Positions 15,309 through 24,916 of a DNA stretch of 64,000 bases are shown piece after piece (the first letter of the stretch is position 1; the number at the start of each line of letters is the position of its first letter). Origin of the DNA: Anaerovirgula multivorans (GTDB lineage Bacteria > Bacillota > Clostridia > Peptostreptococcales > Natronincolaceae); contig NZ_FZOJ01000015.1 of assembly GCF_900188145.1 (NCBI RefSeq), forward strand, positions 43,600-107,599, given 5' to 3'. The position numbers were made by a program, and so were the translations under genes. The notes beneath the pieces were generated by a model that had not been told where the DNA came from, did not search any database, and saw only the letters and a program-made list of their open reading frames with translations.

Positions 15309-16175
15309 GTGACAGCAGGAAAAATTTTGAGGGAAGCAGTGGAAAAATTGAAAACGGCTGATATTGGAACACCTCAACTAGATGCTGAAGTGATTTTATC
15401 AGATTTGCTTCAGGTAGAGAGAATAAAGTTGCATATCTATCCAGATATGGAAATTTCCCGGGAAATTTGTCAAAAGTTTTGGTGTGCTGTTGAAAAAAGG
15501 CTTAAAAATATGCCTGTGCAATATATTGTGAATCGACAGGAATTTATGGGACTGGAGCTTTGGGTAGAAGAAGGGGTGTTAATTCCAAGGGGAGATACGG
15601 AAATCTTAGTAGAAAAAGTTTTAGAAATCTATCGGCAGTATTATTCCTCTAAAAGCATCAATGTGTTGGATATAGGCGTAGGTAGCGGTGCTATCACTGT
15701 AAGCATAGCTAAGTATATAGACAAATCTCATGTTTATGGGATCGATGTTTCTCAAAAAGCATTAGAGGTGGCTGGTAAAAATACTATAAAACATCATGTG
15801 GAGAACCAGATTACCTTTCTTCAAGGCAGTTTATTTGAACCATTAGAGGGTAAGAAACTAGAAAATGGATTGGAATTCATTCTCTCTAATCCCCCTTATA
15901 TCCCTGGAAAAACGATTGAAACTTTATCGAAGGAAGTAAAGGATTATGAACCTTCATTAGCGTTAGATGGTGGAGAAGATGGACTATATTTCTACAGAGA
16001 AATTGTTAAAAGAGCTTCTGTCTTTCTAAAAAAAGGAGGATGGTTGGTTTTTGAGATTGGTTACGACCAAGGAGAAGCATTGCAGGAGATGATGAGGAAG
16101 GAAGGTTTTACTCATATAGAGGTAACAAAGGATTTGGCAGGATTAGACAGAGTAGTTTTGGGAAGGATTATATGA
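15309..16175 (+). CDS. prmC: Peptide chain release factor N5-glutamine methyltransferase
   Basis: A 288-residue methyltransferase that methylates the glutamine of the GGQ motif in release factors. It has the N-terminal helical domain (REAVEKL ... DAEVILSDLL), the SAM-binding loop DIGVGSGAITVSIA and the catalytic NPPY in ILSNPPYIP. The frame is open from a TTG at 15279, but AGGGAGG at 15293-15299 points to the GTG at 15309, giving MTAGKILREAVEKL like other PrmC N-termini. Its substrate RF1 is encoded by the next gene, the usual arrangement. Confidence 0.92.
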   Translation: MTAGKILREAVEKLKTADIGTPQLDAEVILSDLLQVERIKLHIYPDMEISREICQKFWCAVEKRLKNMPVQYIVNRQEFMGLELWVEEGVLIPRGDTEILVEKVLEIYRQYYSSKSINVLDIGVGSGAITVSIAKYIDKSHVYGIDVSQKALEVAGKNTIKHHVENQITFLQGSLFEPLEGKKLENGLEFILSNPPYIPGKTIETLSKEVKDYEPSLALDGGEDGLYFYREIVKRASVFLKKGGWLVFEIGYDQGEALQEMMRKEGFTHIEVTKDLAGLDRVVLGRII

Positions 16176-16309
16176 TGTACGATAAAAACATATAGCGAAT
16201 TTTTAATAAATTTGATATAATATTATGTTGGAAGCAAATAGATACTTTGAAATAATATCATGATAGATGTATAAATAGAAGCAAGTTAATTATTATATGA
16301 GGTGAGAAA

Positions 16310-17383
16310 ATGTTAGAAAAACTAGATTTTTTGCAACAAAAATACGAAGACATAGGTGTAAAGATAAGTGATCCTGATGTAATTAACAACCAAAGCCTAT
16401 GGCAAAAGCTGATTAAAGAGCATTCAGAGTTGGAGCCAATTGTAGCTAAATACAAGGAATATAGAGCTTCGGAAGAAGCACTAAAAGAAGCGAAAGAAAT
16501 CCTTTATGATAAATCCGCAGAAGAAGAATTAAGGGAAATGGCTAAAATGGAGATGGATGAGCTAGCGGAGAAAATCGATGAACTAAAGGAAGAATTAAGA
16601 ATCCTTCTATTGCCAAAAGATCCTAACGACGATAAAAACGTTATTGTGGAAGTCCGCGCTGGAACTGGTGGAGATGAAGCTGGGCTATTTGCTGCTGACT
16701 TGTTTAGAATGTATACAAAATATGCTGAGCATCAGGGATGGAAAACAGAAATGATGAGTTTAAATGAAACCGGTGTAGGTGGCTATAAAGAAGTTATTTT
16801 TATGATTAAAGGAAAAGGTGCCTATTCCCAGCTTAAATATGAAAGCGGTGCCCATAGAGTTCAAAGAATCCCTGCCACTGAATCTGGAGGAAGAATTCAT
16901 ACCTCTGCTGCTACTGTAGCGGTGCTTCCAGAAGTAGATGATGTAGAATTTCAAATCAATGCTAATGATTTAAGAGTAGATGTATTTAGATCTTCAGGCT
17001 GTGGTGGACAAAGTGTTAACACCACTGATTCTGCTGTAAGAATTACACACTTGCCAACTGGCTTGGTAGTTTCTTGCCAAGATGAAAAGTCCCAGTTAAA
17101 GAATAAAGAAAAGGCATTGAAAATCTTGAAAGCTAGACTTCAAGATAAGGCAAGTCAGGAGCAACAGGACGAAATTGCCCAAAATAGAAAAAGTCAAGTT
17201 GGCTCTGGAGATAGAAGTGAACGTATTAGAACCTATAACTTTCCACAGGGCCGTGTCACGGATCATAGAATTAATGTAACTCTGTATAAGCTGGATAGCT
17301 TTTTACAGGGAGAGATTGAAGAAATGATTAATGCTTTAATCACATCCGATCAAGCTGAAAAATTAAAAGCTGTAGAGGCTTAA
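16310..17383 (+). CDS. prfA: Peptide chain release factor 1
   Basis: A 357-residue RF1, which recognises UAA and UAG stop codons. The codon-reading tripeptide is PAT (188-190) in [14 protein letters not shown]. The GGQ motif (232-234, [10 protein letters not shown]) triggers peptide release, and its glutamine is the PrmC target. The N-terminal coiled region and C-terminal [19 protein letters not shown] are standard. The ATG follows GAGGTGAG. Length matches the family. Confidence 0.97.
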   Translation: MLEKLDFLQQKYEDIGVKISDPDVINNQSLWQKLIKEHSELEPIVAKYKEYRASEEALKEAKEILYDKSAEEELREMAKMEMDELAEKIDELKEELRILLLPKDPNDDKNVIVEVRAGTGGDEAGLFAADLFRMYTKYAEHQGWKTEMMSLNETGVGGYKEVIFMIKGKGAYSQLKYESGAHRVQRIPATESGGRIHTSAATVAVLPEVDDVEFQINANDLRVDVFRSSGCGGQSVNTTDSAVRITHLPTGLVVSCQDEKSQLKNKEKALKILKARLQDKASQEQQDEIAQNRKSQVGSGDRSERIRTYNFPQGRVTDHRINVTLYKLDSFLQGEIEEMINALITSDQAEKLKAVEA

Positions 17384-17457
17384 AGTTTCCAATTATCCTT
17401 GAAAAATATGAACTGTTATGTTATTTTTATTGTAATAGATGAAAGAAAAGTAGGGGT

Positions 17458-17832
17458 GTGGGGATATTGGAAGAAAAAGTGATGATTAGAGAAATGTTTA
17501 ATGACATCATTACACGCTTAGATGTTATTCAAAAAGAACAGCAGGAAATGAAGAGTGACTTGACAGAAACAAAGAATGACTTGGCAGAAGTAAAAACTGA
17601 CTTGGCAGAAGTAAAAATTGACTTGGCAGAAGTAAAAATTGACTTGACAGAAGTAAAAACTGACTTGACAGAAGTAAAAACTGACTTACTGGGAGTGAAA
17701 AATGACGTTTCTAAGCTACAACAAAGCCAAGAGACAATTCGAAGTTATATTTTCAATGTAGACAAAACCTTAAAAAATTGCGAAGAAGATCATAGATTTA
17801 TTGAGGCTCTTAAAAAGATTGCAAACGGATAA
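17458..17832 (+). CDS. Heptad-repeat coiled-coil protein, function unknown
   Basis: A 124-residue protein made largely of a seven-residue repeat, DL(A/T)EVK(T/I/N), repeated about seven times at residues 34-82. It is flanked by N-terminal EEKVMIREMFNDIITRLDVIQKEQQEM and a C-terminal LQQSQETIRSYIFNVDKTLKNCEEDHRFIEALKK. The whole chain should form a long parallel coiled coil. The start is GTG 17458 or TTG 17467, both behind TAGGGG. It resembles short coiled-coil proteins scattered in clostridial genomes, with no known role. The repeat is near-perfect at DNA level. Confidence 0.7.
   Translation: MGILEEKVMIREMFNDIITRLDVIQKEQQEMKSDLTETKNDLAEVKTDLAEVKIDLAEVKIDLTEVKTDLTEVKTDLLGVKNDVSKLQQSQETIRSYIFNVDKTLKNCEEDHRFIEALKKIANG
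17557..17703 (+). repeat. Seven tandem 21-base units within a coding region
   Basis: The unit is GACTTGGCAGAAGTAAAAACT and variants. Units 3 and 4 are identical, as are units 5 and 6. Each encodes one heptad, so gain or loss of a unit keeps the frame and changes coiled-coil length by one turn pair. Confidence 0.9.
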
Positions 17833-17841
17833 CAAATTAAG

Positions 17842-17876
17842 AAACTGATGACAACAAACCTGTCATCAGTTTTTTG
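17842..17876 (+). terminator. Rho-independent terminator
   Basis: ACTGATGACA pairs with TGTCATCAGT, followed by TTTTTG, after the coiled-coil gene. Confidence 0.9.
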
Positions 17877-17957
17877 TTGGATAAGCTATATTTTCTCCCT
17901 AATAGGAATATATATTTAAAGTCAGTCAATCATGTAGTAATTTGAGGGGGAAAATAG

Positions 17958-18695
17958 ATGAGTAGCTTATTGAGAACGACCTTGGTTGGATTTTTAGTTG
18001 GCGTATTAGGAACCGGTGTTGGAGGCTCTATGGCTTTTTTGTTGCGAAATCCTTCCAAACGTTTTTTAAGTGCCATTATAGGCCTTTCTAGTGGATTAAT
18101 GGTGGCAATTGTAACCTTTGAATTGATCCCAGAGGCATTTATGTTGGGAAATACATTTACAATATCTGCTGGAATTGCTATAGGAGCATTTTTGGCATCT
18201 TATTTGGATATCTTGATTTCTCATATCCATAAAAAAAGCTTTAATGGAAGACAGGGGTACATTAAAACTGCTATACTAATAGGTGTCGCCATTGCTCTTC
18301 ACAATTTTCCAGAGGGCTTGGCCATTGGATCAGGATTTGTTGCTGAAACAAGATTAGGATTAGGTTTAGCGGTGGTAATTGCTCTACATAACATGCCAGA
18401 GGGTTTAGCTATGGTGACGCCTATGCGGGTAGGAGGTTATTCTAGCACAAAGGCATTTTTATTGACTTTATTGGCGGGAGCACCTATGGGCTTAGGAGCT
18501 TTTGTGGGAGCTTTAATTGGTGAATATGCCTATGGTTTTATTGGCGTATGTCTTGCCTTTGCGGGGGGAACAATGCTATATATAACCTTTGGTGAGTTGA
18601 TTCCTAGAGCGAAGGATCTCCATGGAGGAAGAATATCAACCGTATTTGCTATTCTAGGTTTTATTATAGGTATGTTAATTTCTAAAAGATTTTAA
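17958..18695 (+). CDS. ZIP family metal transporter
   Basis: A 245-residue polytopic membrane protein of the ZIP (ZupT-like) family, which moves zinc and other divalent metals into the cytoplasm. The two metal-binding signatures are HNFPEGLAIG (helix 4) and HNMPEGLAM (helix 5). Eight hydrophobic helices are seen, with a histidine-containing loop (SHIHKK) after helix 3. The ATG at 17958 follows TTGAGGGGG. It is a single gene between the coiled-coil gene and the FHA-FtsW-PBP operon. Metal preference cannot be read from sequence. Confidence 0.9.
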   Translation: MSSLLRTTLVGFLVGVLGTGVGGSMAFLLRNPSKRFLSAIIGLSSGLMVAIVTFELIPEAFMLGNTFTISAGIAIGAFLASYLDILISHIHKKSFNGRQGYIKTAILIGVAIALHNFPEGLAIGSGFVAETRLGLGLAVVIALHNMPEGLAMVTPMRVGGYSSTKAFLLTLLAGAPMGLGAFVGALIGEYAYGFIGVCLAFAGGTMLYITFGELIPRAKDLHGGRISTVFAILGFIIGMLISKRF

Positions 18696-18765
18696 TTTTG
18701 CTGTTAATTGATGATATTTTGGTATACAATAAGAAGAAAATATTTTTACTTGAAGGTGATGATGG

Positions 18766-19206
18766 ATGTTTCAGATCCTGTCTTGGACAATTCGATATAT
18801 ATTTATTGGGCTCATTTATTATTTTATTTATCATATCATTAGGCTGATCTATTTGGATATTAAACGTATCAATGAACGTCAATCAAAACAGTTTAATAGT
18901 CCTTATTTAAAGCTAGTAAATCGCAAAGAAAGCCTAGATTTTGATATCCAAGAGTTTTATGATCTAAAGGATGTTATAACTATGGGAAGAAAAAAGGAAA
19001 ATGATATTCAAATTATGGACAAGTTTATGTCCTCTCAGCATGCTAAGATTACGATGGATGAAGATGAATATTTTTTAGAGGATTTAGGCAGTATCAATGG
19101 TACGTATTTAAATGGAACACAAATTCAGGATGTGGTGAAATTAAAGAGCGGCGATAGGATTGGATTAGGACAGGTTGAGTTTCTGTTTGTAAAAGAGGTG
19201 GATTAA
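18766..19206 (+). CDS. Membrane-anchored FHA domain protein
   Basis: A 146-residue protein with one N-terminal membrane segment (about 6-30, ILSWTIRYIFIGLIYYFIYHII) and a C-terminal FHA domain (about 65-140). FHA domains bind phosphothreonine. The conserved residues are seen: GRKKENDIQI, SSQHAKI and LEDLGSINGTYLNG. It ends 1 base before the FtsW/RodA gene, followed by a transpeptidase gene. The arrangement FHA-FtsW-PBP occurs widely in Clostridia and Actinobacteria and suggests Ser/Thr kinase control of cell-wall synthesis. The kinase is not in the window. Confidence 0.9.
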   Translation: MFQILSWTIRYIFIGLIYYFIYHIIRLIYLDIKRINERQSKQFNSPYLKLVNRKESLDFDIQEFYDLKDVITMGRKKENDIQIMDKFMSSQHAKITMDEDEYFLEDLGSINGTYLNGTQIQDVVKLKSGDRIGLGQVEFLFVKEVD

Positions 19207-20418
19207 ATGCGACCTATTAGTATCTTAGTGATAATCAATGCAATGCTATTTGGACTTTTGTACTTTATAGTGGAACCGCGAAACACCTCTATTCTTGCAG
19301 CAGGAGGTATTCTTACCCTTCTAATTATTATTGCGTATATTATTATTGTTCGAAGAGGCATGGGAGATCAATATTTATTTTTGATTATTTCTATGCTATC
19401 TAGCTTAGGAGTAGTAATGATCTATCGATTGGATCCTGCCTTTGCCTTTAGACAGATTACTTGGTATGGTGCGGGAGTAATCTTGTATTTCCTCAGCTAT
19501 ACTATATTTCGGTGGATAAAAAACTGGGACAAGTATATTTACCTATATATTGGTTTTGGAATTTCTCTATTTCTACTGACTTTTATTTTCGGCACTACTG
19601 TAAAAGGAGCTATTAACTGGATTAGAATAGCGGGATTCACTCTTCAGCCAGCGGAGATCATCAAATTGAGCTATGTTTTTTTTATAGCCGCCTATTTTAC
19701 TTATCCAGAAAAGCTGAAAAATGTTTATTATTTTCTGGGGATAGCCTATCTACATATTATATTTTTGGTGCTGCAGCGGGACTTGGGAATGGCGATGCTG
19801 TTCTACGGTATATTCATCAGCATCTTTTATGTGTTTTATAAGGATAATAAGCTAATTTTATATAATTTAGGTAGTTCTGTCCTTATCGTGGTTTTTGGAT
19901 ATTATACAATGGGTCATGTGCGGGTACGATTTGAAGCTTGGCTCGACCCGTGGAGAGATATTGCCGGTAGAGGCTATCAGATCACTCAATCTCTATTTTC
20001 CATTGGTACAGGTGGTTTTTTTGGAACGGGACTAGGGATGGGAAGGCCGGATTATATTCCGGAAGTACATACGGACTTTATTTTTTCTGCTATCTGTGAA
20101 GAAATGGGGGTCTTTGGTGGAATTGCCGTAGTTCTTTTATACTTTATTTTGATTTATAGAGGTTTTAAAATTACTCTAACCATACAAAATACCTTCAGAA
20201 AGATTTTGGCATTAGGTATCACTTTAACCTATACCTATCAAACCTTTGTAATCATCGGTGGAGTAATTAAGTTGATCCCCTTAACAGGTATTACTTTGCC
20301 CTTTATTAGTTACGGGGGAAATGCTTTAGTTTCTGCTTTTATCGCTTTCGGCATATTGCAGGCCTTATCAAAGAGATCTCTTGAGGTAGAGGAGTTGTTG
20401 GATTTTGGAGAGCAATAA
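19207..20418 (+). CDS. FtsW/RodA/SpoVE-type peptidoglycan glycosyltransferase
   Basis: A 403-residue SEDS membrane protein with about ten helices, which polymerises lipid II into glycan strands together with a class B penicillin-binding protein. Family hallmarks include the loop WLDPWRD, QSLFSIGTGGFFGTGLGMG, the acidic HTDFIFSAICEEMG and the C-terminal LPFISYGGNAL. It directly follows the FHA gene and overlaps the PBP gene by 14 bases, so the three are translationally coupled. Whether it serves division, elongation or sporulation is not clear. Confidence 0.92.
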   Translation: MRPISILVIINAMLFGLLYFIVEPRNTSILAAGGILTLLIIIAYIIIVRRGMGDQYLFLIISMLSSLGVVMIYRLDPAFAFRQITWYGAGVILYFLSYTIFRWIKNWDKYIYLYIGFGISLFLLTFIFGTTVKGAINWIRIAGFTLQPAEIIKLSYVFFIAAYFTYPEKLKNVYYFLGIAYLHIIFLVLQRDLGMAMLFYGIFISIFYVFYKDNKLILYNLGSSVLIVVFGYYTMGHVRVRFEAWLDPWRDIAGRGYQITQSLFSIGTGGFFGTGLGMGRPDYIPEVHTDFIFSAICEEMGVFGGIAVVLLYFILIYRGFKITLTIQNTFRKILALGITLTYTYQTFVIIGGVIKLIPLTGITLPFISYGGNALVSAFIAFGILQALSKRSLEVEELLDFGEQ

Positions 20419-21814
20419 AAGAATCGTACATTTAATTGTGCTTTCAAGTCTGCTGTTTTTAAGCATTATTGGTTATTTAACCCATTTTCAAATCTTTAGA
20501 GCAGCAGAGGTTATTGATAACCCTTATAACAAAAGACAATGGGCAAGGGAGGATAGTACCCTTAGAGGCACTATCTCTGATCGTAACGGTGTTGTGTTAG
20601 CTGATAGTGATGTGGTAGAGGGAATGCCAGTTAGAAGATACCCCCACGATCGGCTTTATAGTCATGTTATTGGTTATAGCTTCAAACAATACGGCAGATC
20701 AGCTCTGGAATCCCATTACAATCAGCAGCTGATGGCATTAAACCCTGAAAGTCCTGTAGCTAGAATCAGAGAGCAACTGGCCGGGGACATGATTCAAGGG
20801 AACAATCTTATCTTAACCATTGACCATGAGGTTCAAAAAGTTGCAGAAAGATTACTAAGGGATAAAACTGGTTCTGCTGTAGCTATCGATCCAGCTACTG
20901 GGGAAATATTAGCCATAGTAAGCAAACCAGATTTTAATCCTAATACGTTGGTAACGGATTGGGGACAACTGGTAAATGATGAAAGAAGTCCTCTTTTAAA
21001 TAGGAGTACTGGGGGATTGTATGCCCCAGGATCCACCTATAAGACCATTATTGCAGCGGGGATTTTAGAAAATAGATATATTATTGAAGATGAGTATTAT
21101 TGTACTGGAAGTATTACTATAGATGGATATACGATTTCTAACTTTGGGAATACAGCCTATGGGAATTTAGATTTGAAAGAATCCCTGGTGGTGTCTGCTA
21201 ACACCAATTTTGCCAGGATGGCAGTAGAAATGGGAGGCGAGAAGGTTAGAGAGCTTTCTAGAAGGTTTTTCTTAGAGCGTTCCATAGAAGCAGACATACC
21301 TATTAAACAAAGTAGATTTCCCTATGAAGACAATATGCAGCCTACGGATTTAGCTGCTGTTGGAATTGGTCAGGGTAGGTTATTGGTGACACCCTTGCAT
21401 ATGGCCTTAGTAGCCTCCACTTTTGCTAACGATGGTATTATGATGAATCCTTATATCGTCAAAGAAGTGCAAAATCCTCAAGGGAGAGTGTTGGAAAGAG
21501 GCAGTCAACAGGAAAATAGAATTGTTTCACATGAAATAGCTAATGAAGTAAGAGATATGATGGTTGCTGTTGTTCAGAGGGGTACAGGAAAAAGTGCTGC
21601 CATATCAGGAGCAACGGTAGGAGGGAAAACTGGAACGGCAGAAAATGAAACGGGAAACAGTCATGCGTGGTTTATAGGATTCGCCAGTCGAGGGGAAAGT
21701 CAGGTGGCAGTTGCAGTTATATTAGAAAGAGAAGGACAAACGGGAGGTGCTGCTGCTGCGCCAATAGCGAGGGAAATATTGCAGGAGGCTTTAAGAAGGG
21801 GTGTAAGCAATTGA
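20405..21814 (+). CDS. Penicillin-binding transpeptidase (class B, PbpA type)
   Basis: A 469-residue class B PBP that cross-links peptidoglycan. One N-terminal membrane anchor is at about 8-28. The catalytic motifs are S210-T-Y-K213 (APGSTYKT), S264-A-N266 and K408-T-G (GGKTGTAEN). It starts at a TTG inside the end of the SEDS gene and lacks a large N-terminal dimerisation region, so it is of the short PbpA-like kind found next to FtsW genes. The stop overlaps the start of the next gene (TTGA). Confidence 0.92.
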   Translation: MESNKRIVHLIVLSSLLFLSIIGYLTHFQIFRAAEVIDNPYNKRQWAREDSTLRGTISDRNGVVLADSDVVEGMPVRRYPHDRLYSHVIGYSFKQYGRSALESHYNQQLMALNPESPVARIREQLAGDMIQGNNLILTIDHEVQKVAERLLRDKTGSAVAIDPATGEILAIVSKPDFNPNTLVTDWGQLVNDERSPLLNRSTGGLYAPGSTYKTIIAAGILENRYIIEDEYYCTGSITIDGYTISNFGNTAYGNLDLKESLVVSANTNFARMAVEMGGEKVRELSRRFFLERSIEADIPIKQSRFPYEDNMQPTDLAAVGIGQGRLLVTPLHMALVASTFANDGIMMNPYIVKEVQNPQGRVLERGSQQENRIVSHEIANEVRDMMVAVVQRGTGKSAAISGATVGGKTGTAENETGNSHAWFIGFASRGESQVAVAVILEREGQTGGAAAAPIAREILQEALRRGVSN

Positions 21815-22875
21815 AAAACACAGTAATTATTGAAATAGATTGTAACGATATAGAAGAAAAGAAATTAATAGATGCCGCTAAGATATTAAAAGAGGGAGGG
21901 ACAGTGGCTTTTCCTACGGAGACGGTGTATGGATTAGGAGCTAACGGCCTAGAACTGGGGGCCATAAGAAAAATTTTTGAAGCAAAGGGAAGGCCTTCTG
22001 ATAATCCATTGATTCTTCATGTAGCAAAAATAGAAGATGTAGAACCCTTGGTAAAGGAAATACCACTGGATACAGAGCGGGTCATGAAAAATTTTTGGCC
22101 TGGACCACTAACAATTGTATTAGAAAAAAACGATATTGTACCAGAAGCCATTACGGGAGGTCTATCCACAGTAGCCATCAGGATGCCTTCACATCCCATT
22201 GCCAGAAGGTTGATAGAGATGGCGGGGGTTCCGGTGGCGGCCCCTAGTGCTAATATTTCAGGAAAACCAAGCCCAACTACAGGAGAACATGTAATAAAGG
22301 ATTTACAGGGTAGGGTAGACGCTATTATTGTAGGCGGCAGCTGTGATGTGGGAGTAGAATCAACTGTGCTGGATATGACGGGAGAGATTCCCACAATCTT
22401 AAGACCTGGTGGTATTACGAGAGAAATGCTATTAAAGGTATTAGAAAGGGTAGAGATAGACAATGGATTAAAGGAAGGGACGAATGCGGTGCCGAAATCT
22501 CCTGGCATGAAATATACTCACTATGCTCCCAAGGCAGAAGTGTATATTGTCAAAGGAGAGGAAACTATAAGCTCTGAGAAAATAAAAGAGTTGGCGGAAG
22601 CCTACAGAATAGAAGGAAAGAAGGTTGGCATTATTTGTTTTGATGAATCCTATAACGAATACCAAAGGGATGTGGTTAAATCAATGGGAAGTCGCAAAGA
22701 CCTTAAAAGGGTAGCTGCCAATCTGTTCAAAATATTAAGGGATTTTGATGAAACAGATGTGGATGTTATACTGGCAGAGGCTTTGGAGGAAGTAGAGTTA
22801 GGGCAAGCCATTATGAATAGATTGACAAAAGCTGCTGGATATAGGGTAATACATGTATGGAAAGGAATGTATTGA
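21811..22875 (+). CDS. ywlC: Threonylcarbamoyl-AMP synthase (Sua5/YwlC type)
   Basis: A 354-residue enzyme that makes threonylcarbamoyl-AMP for the t6A37 modification of tRNAs reading ANN codons. The N-terminal YrdC domain has KEGGTVAFPTETVYGLGAN and NRPS-like SDNPLILHV; the C-terminal Sua5 domain (about 230-350) starts after SPGMKYTHYAPKA. The TTG at 21811 follows AAGGGGTG and overlaps the previous stop. The frame is open further upstream, but that part lies inside the PBP gene. It is the Sua5-length form, not the short TsaC. Confidence 0.93.
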   Translation: MKNTVIIEIDCNDIEEKKLIDAAKILKEGGTVAFPTETVYGLGANGLELGAIRKIFEAKGRPSDNPLILHVAKIEDVEPLVKEIPLDTERVMKNFWPGPLTIVLEKNDIVPEAITGGLSTVAIRMPSHPIARRLIEMAGVPVAAPSANISGKPSPTTGEHVIKDLQGRVDAIIVGGSCDVGVESTVLDMTGEIPTILRPGGITREMLLKVLERVEIDNGLKEGTNAVPKSPGMKYTHYAPKAEVYIVKGEETISSEKIKELAEAYRIEGKKVGIICFDESYNEYQRDVVKSMGSRKDLKRVAANLFKILRDFDETDVDVILAEALEEVELGQAIMNRLTKAAGYRVIHVWKGMY

Positions 22876-22878
22876 TGT

Positions 22879-23577
22879 ATGAAAACAATTTTATTCGTTT
22901 GCACTGGCAACACTTGCCGCAGTAGTATGGCTGAGGCATTATTTAAAGATTTGTTAGAAAAGGAACAACATAATCTCGGGGATGTAAGAGTAATCTCTGC
23001 TGGTACTAGTGCTGTAGTGGGGGATTTAGCTTCTTGTGCATCGAAGGAAATTATTAGGGAGAAGGGAATATCCCTAGAAAACCATAGGGCTAAACCCTTG
23101 ACTAGAGAACTAATTGAAGAAGCGGACTTAGTTTTAACTATGACCGGCAATCATAAGCATCATGTTCTTAATCTCTGTCCAGAAGCTAAGGATAAGGTGT
23201 TTACCCTGAAGGAATATGTGAATAGTGGGCATAAACTAGATAATGTATTAGACGAAATAAATGAAGTCTATAAAAATATTAATGTAAAAAAGCAACGGTT
23301 TATGCAGGAAAATCAGAAGCGACTAAAGGAGCTAAAGGAAAAGCGTGATATGCTTTTGCGAGAGTTGAAAAGTATTGAGAATGAAGTTGTAAGAATAGAG
23401 AAGGATTTTAAGGAAGAGATTGTTGAACATGAGGATGAGTTAATTCGTTTAAAAACTAAAATGCCAGATCTGGATATTATGGATCCCTTTGGTCAACCTA
23501 TGGAGGCTTATCGTCAAAGTGCCAGAGAAATTGAAGAGAGCTTGAAAAAATTACTAAAAAAATTATTAAAAAGATAG
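22879..23577 (+). CDS. Low-molecular-weight protein-tyrosine phosphatase with coiled-coil insertion (YwlE-like)
   Basis: A 232-residue protein. The N-terminal part is an LMW phosphatase: C8-TGNTC-R14 is the CX5R loop, and D202 in MDPFGQPMEAY is the general acid. In Bacillus the orthologue YwlE is a phosphoarginine phosphatase. The usual length is about 150 residues. Here roughly 80 residues of charged helix (about 115-197, with KRLKELKEKRDMLLRELK) are inserted between LKEYV and the DPFG loop, predicted to form a coiled-coil hairpin. Motifs on both sides are intact, so the enzyme is probably active. It starts 3 bases after ywlC and sits in the usual ywlC-ywlE-rpiB order. Confidence 0.9.
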   Translation: MKTILFVCTGNTCRSSMAEALFKDLLEKEQHNLGDVRVISAGTSAVVGDLASCASKEIIREKGISLENHRAKPLTRELIEEADLVLTMTGNHKHHVLNLCPEAKDKVFTLKEYVNSGHKLDNVLDEINEVYKNINVKKQRFMQENQKRLKELKEKRDMLLRELKSIENEVVRIEKDFKEEIVEHEDELIRLKTKMPDLDIMDPFGQPMEAYRQSAREIEESLKKLLKKLLKR

Positions 23578-23694
23578 AAGGTAATTTGCAAAACATATAG
23601 AATATAATACTGGTTAAACTATTATAAGTGATAAGTGTAAACCGTTTAAATGTATAGAACAGAGAAGATGGATGCTGTAGTTGGAGGTGAAGGA

Positions 23695-24144
23695 ATGAAA
23701 ATAGCGATTGGTAGTGATCATGGTGGATATCCGTTAAAGGAAACCATTAAAGAATACCTACAAAATGAAGGATTTGATATAAAAGATTTTGGTACTGATT
23801 CAGAAGCCTCCTGTGATTATCCTGAGTTTGCTGAAGGCGTAGGAGAGGCAGTGGCAGCGGGAGAATATGATAGGGGTATCGTGATATGTGGAACAGGGAT
23901 TGGCATATCTATAGCTGCTAATAAGATTCCAGGAATACGATGTGCCTTAGTAGGAGACTGCTTCTCAGCAAAAGCCACGAGACAGCATAATGATACAAAT
24001 GTTTTAGCCCTTGGGGGGAGAGTCGTTGGTCCGGGACTAGCATTAGAAATTGTAGATATATGGTTAGGTACTGAATTTGAAGGTGCGCGACATCAAAACA
24101 GGATAGATAAAATCACCAGTATTGAAAAAAAATACTGTAAATAA
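23695..24144 (+). CDS. rpiB: Ribose-5-phosphate isomerase B
   Basis: A 149-residue RpiB, which interconverts ribose-5-phosphate and ribulose-5-phosphate. The start is the ATG at 23695 after GGAGGTGAAGGA; an upstream ATG at 23650 lacks a site. The sequence MKIAIGSDHGGYPLKE, the catalytic-cysteine region GIVICGTGIGISIAANK and NDTNVLALGGRV are family hallmarks. It is followed 30 bases later by upp. Confidence 0.95.
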   Translation: MKIAIGSDHGGYPLKETIKEYLQNEGFDIKDFGTDSEASCDYPEFAEGVGEAVAAGEYDRGIVICGTGIGISIAANKIPGIRCALVGDCFSAKATRQHNDTNVLALGGRVVGPGLALEIVDIWLGTEFEGARHQNRIDKITSIEKKYCK

Positions 24145-24174
24145 TTGATTTAATAAAATAAAGGAGGAGTCTTT

Positions 24175-24804
24175 ATGGGTAAGGTAGTAACGTTTGATCA
24201 TCCTTTGATTCAACACAAATTAACACTGATAAGAGATAAGAATACAGGGTCTAAAGATTTTAGAGATTTAGTAAAGGAAGTTTCTTTACTAATGGGGTAT
24301 GAAGTAACGAGAGATCTTCCTTTGCAGGAAATAGAAATTGAAACACCGGTTTCTCGTACAAAGGCAAAGGTGATATCAGGAAAGAAGCTAGGTATTATTC
24401 CTATATTAAGAGCGGGATTAGGTATGGTAGATGGTATATTACAATTGATTCCAGCAGCGAAGGTAGGACATATCGGTTTATATAGAGATCCTGAGACATT
24501 AGAACCTGTTGAATATTACTGCAAGCTGCCTTCTGATGTAGAGGAGAGGGATTTGATTGTACTAGATCCTATGCTGGCTACTGGAGGCTCTGCCAATGCA
24601 GCTATTCAATTCTTAAAAAATAAAGGAGGAAGCAACATTAAACTTGTATGCTTAATCGCTTCTCCTGAAGGTATTAAGGCAATACAAAATACCCATGAAG
24701 ATGTAGACATCTATGTAGCGGCTATTGATGAAAAATTAAATGATCATGCCTATATTGTGCCAGGACTTGGAGATGCAGGAGATCGTCTGTTTGGAACAAA
24801 GTAA
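24175..24804 (+). CDS. upp: Uracil phosphoribosyltransferase
   Basis: A 209-residue enzyme making UMP from uracil and PRPP. The PRPP-binding motif is [14 protein letters not shown], and the uracil-binding C-terminus is [17 protein letters not shown]. The ATG follows AAAGGAGGAG. In many Clostridia comEB and a WecA/TagO gene follow directly; here they appear 27 kb further on, at 52037. Confidence 0.96.
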   Translation: MGKVVTFDHPLIQHKLTLIRDKNTGSKDFRDLVKEVSLLMGYEVTRDLPLQEIEIETPVSRTKAKVISGKKLGIIPILRAGLGMVDGILQLIPAAKVGHIGLYRDPETLEPVEYYCKLPSDVEERDLIVLDPMLATGGSANAAIQFLKNKGGSNIKLVCLIASPEGIKAIQNTHEDVDIYVAAIDEKLNDHAYIVPGLGDAGDRLFGTK

Positions 24805-24866
24805 ATAGTAAAGAATAGTATAGAGGTCTTACGTTGTTAAGAGTAAGCCTAGAAAAATGTAATTAA

Positions 24867-24916
24867 AAAGAGAGAAGGGATATATTACTTATGTATAATA
24901 TACACCTTCTCTCTTT
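24867..24916 (+). terminator. Hairpin after upp, probable terminator
   Basis: AAAGAGAGAAGG pairs with CCTTCTCTCTTT around a 26-base AT-rich loop. A weak T-run (AATGTTTTT) follows. Confidence 0.6.

Noticed and set aside
21667..21810. N-terminal extension of the threonylcarbamoyl-AMP synthase
   Set aside because: It lies within the transpeptidase gene and is unlike any Sua5 protein. TTG 21811 has AAGGGGTG upstream.
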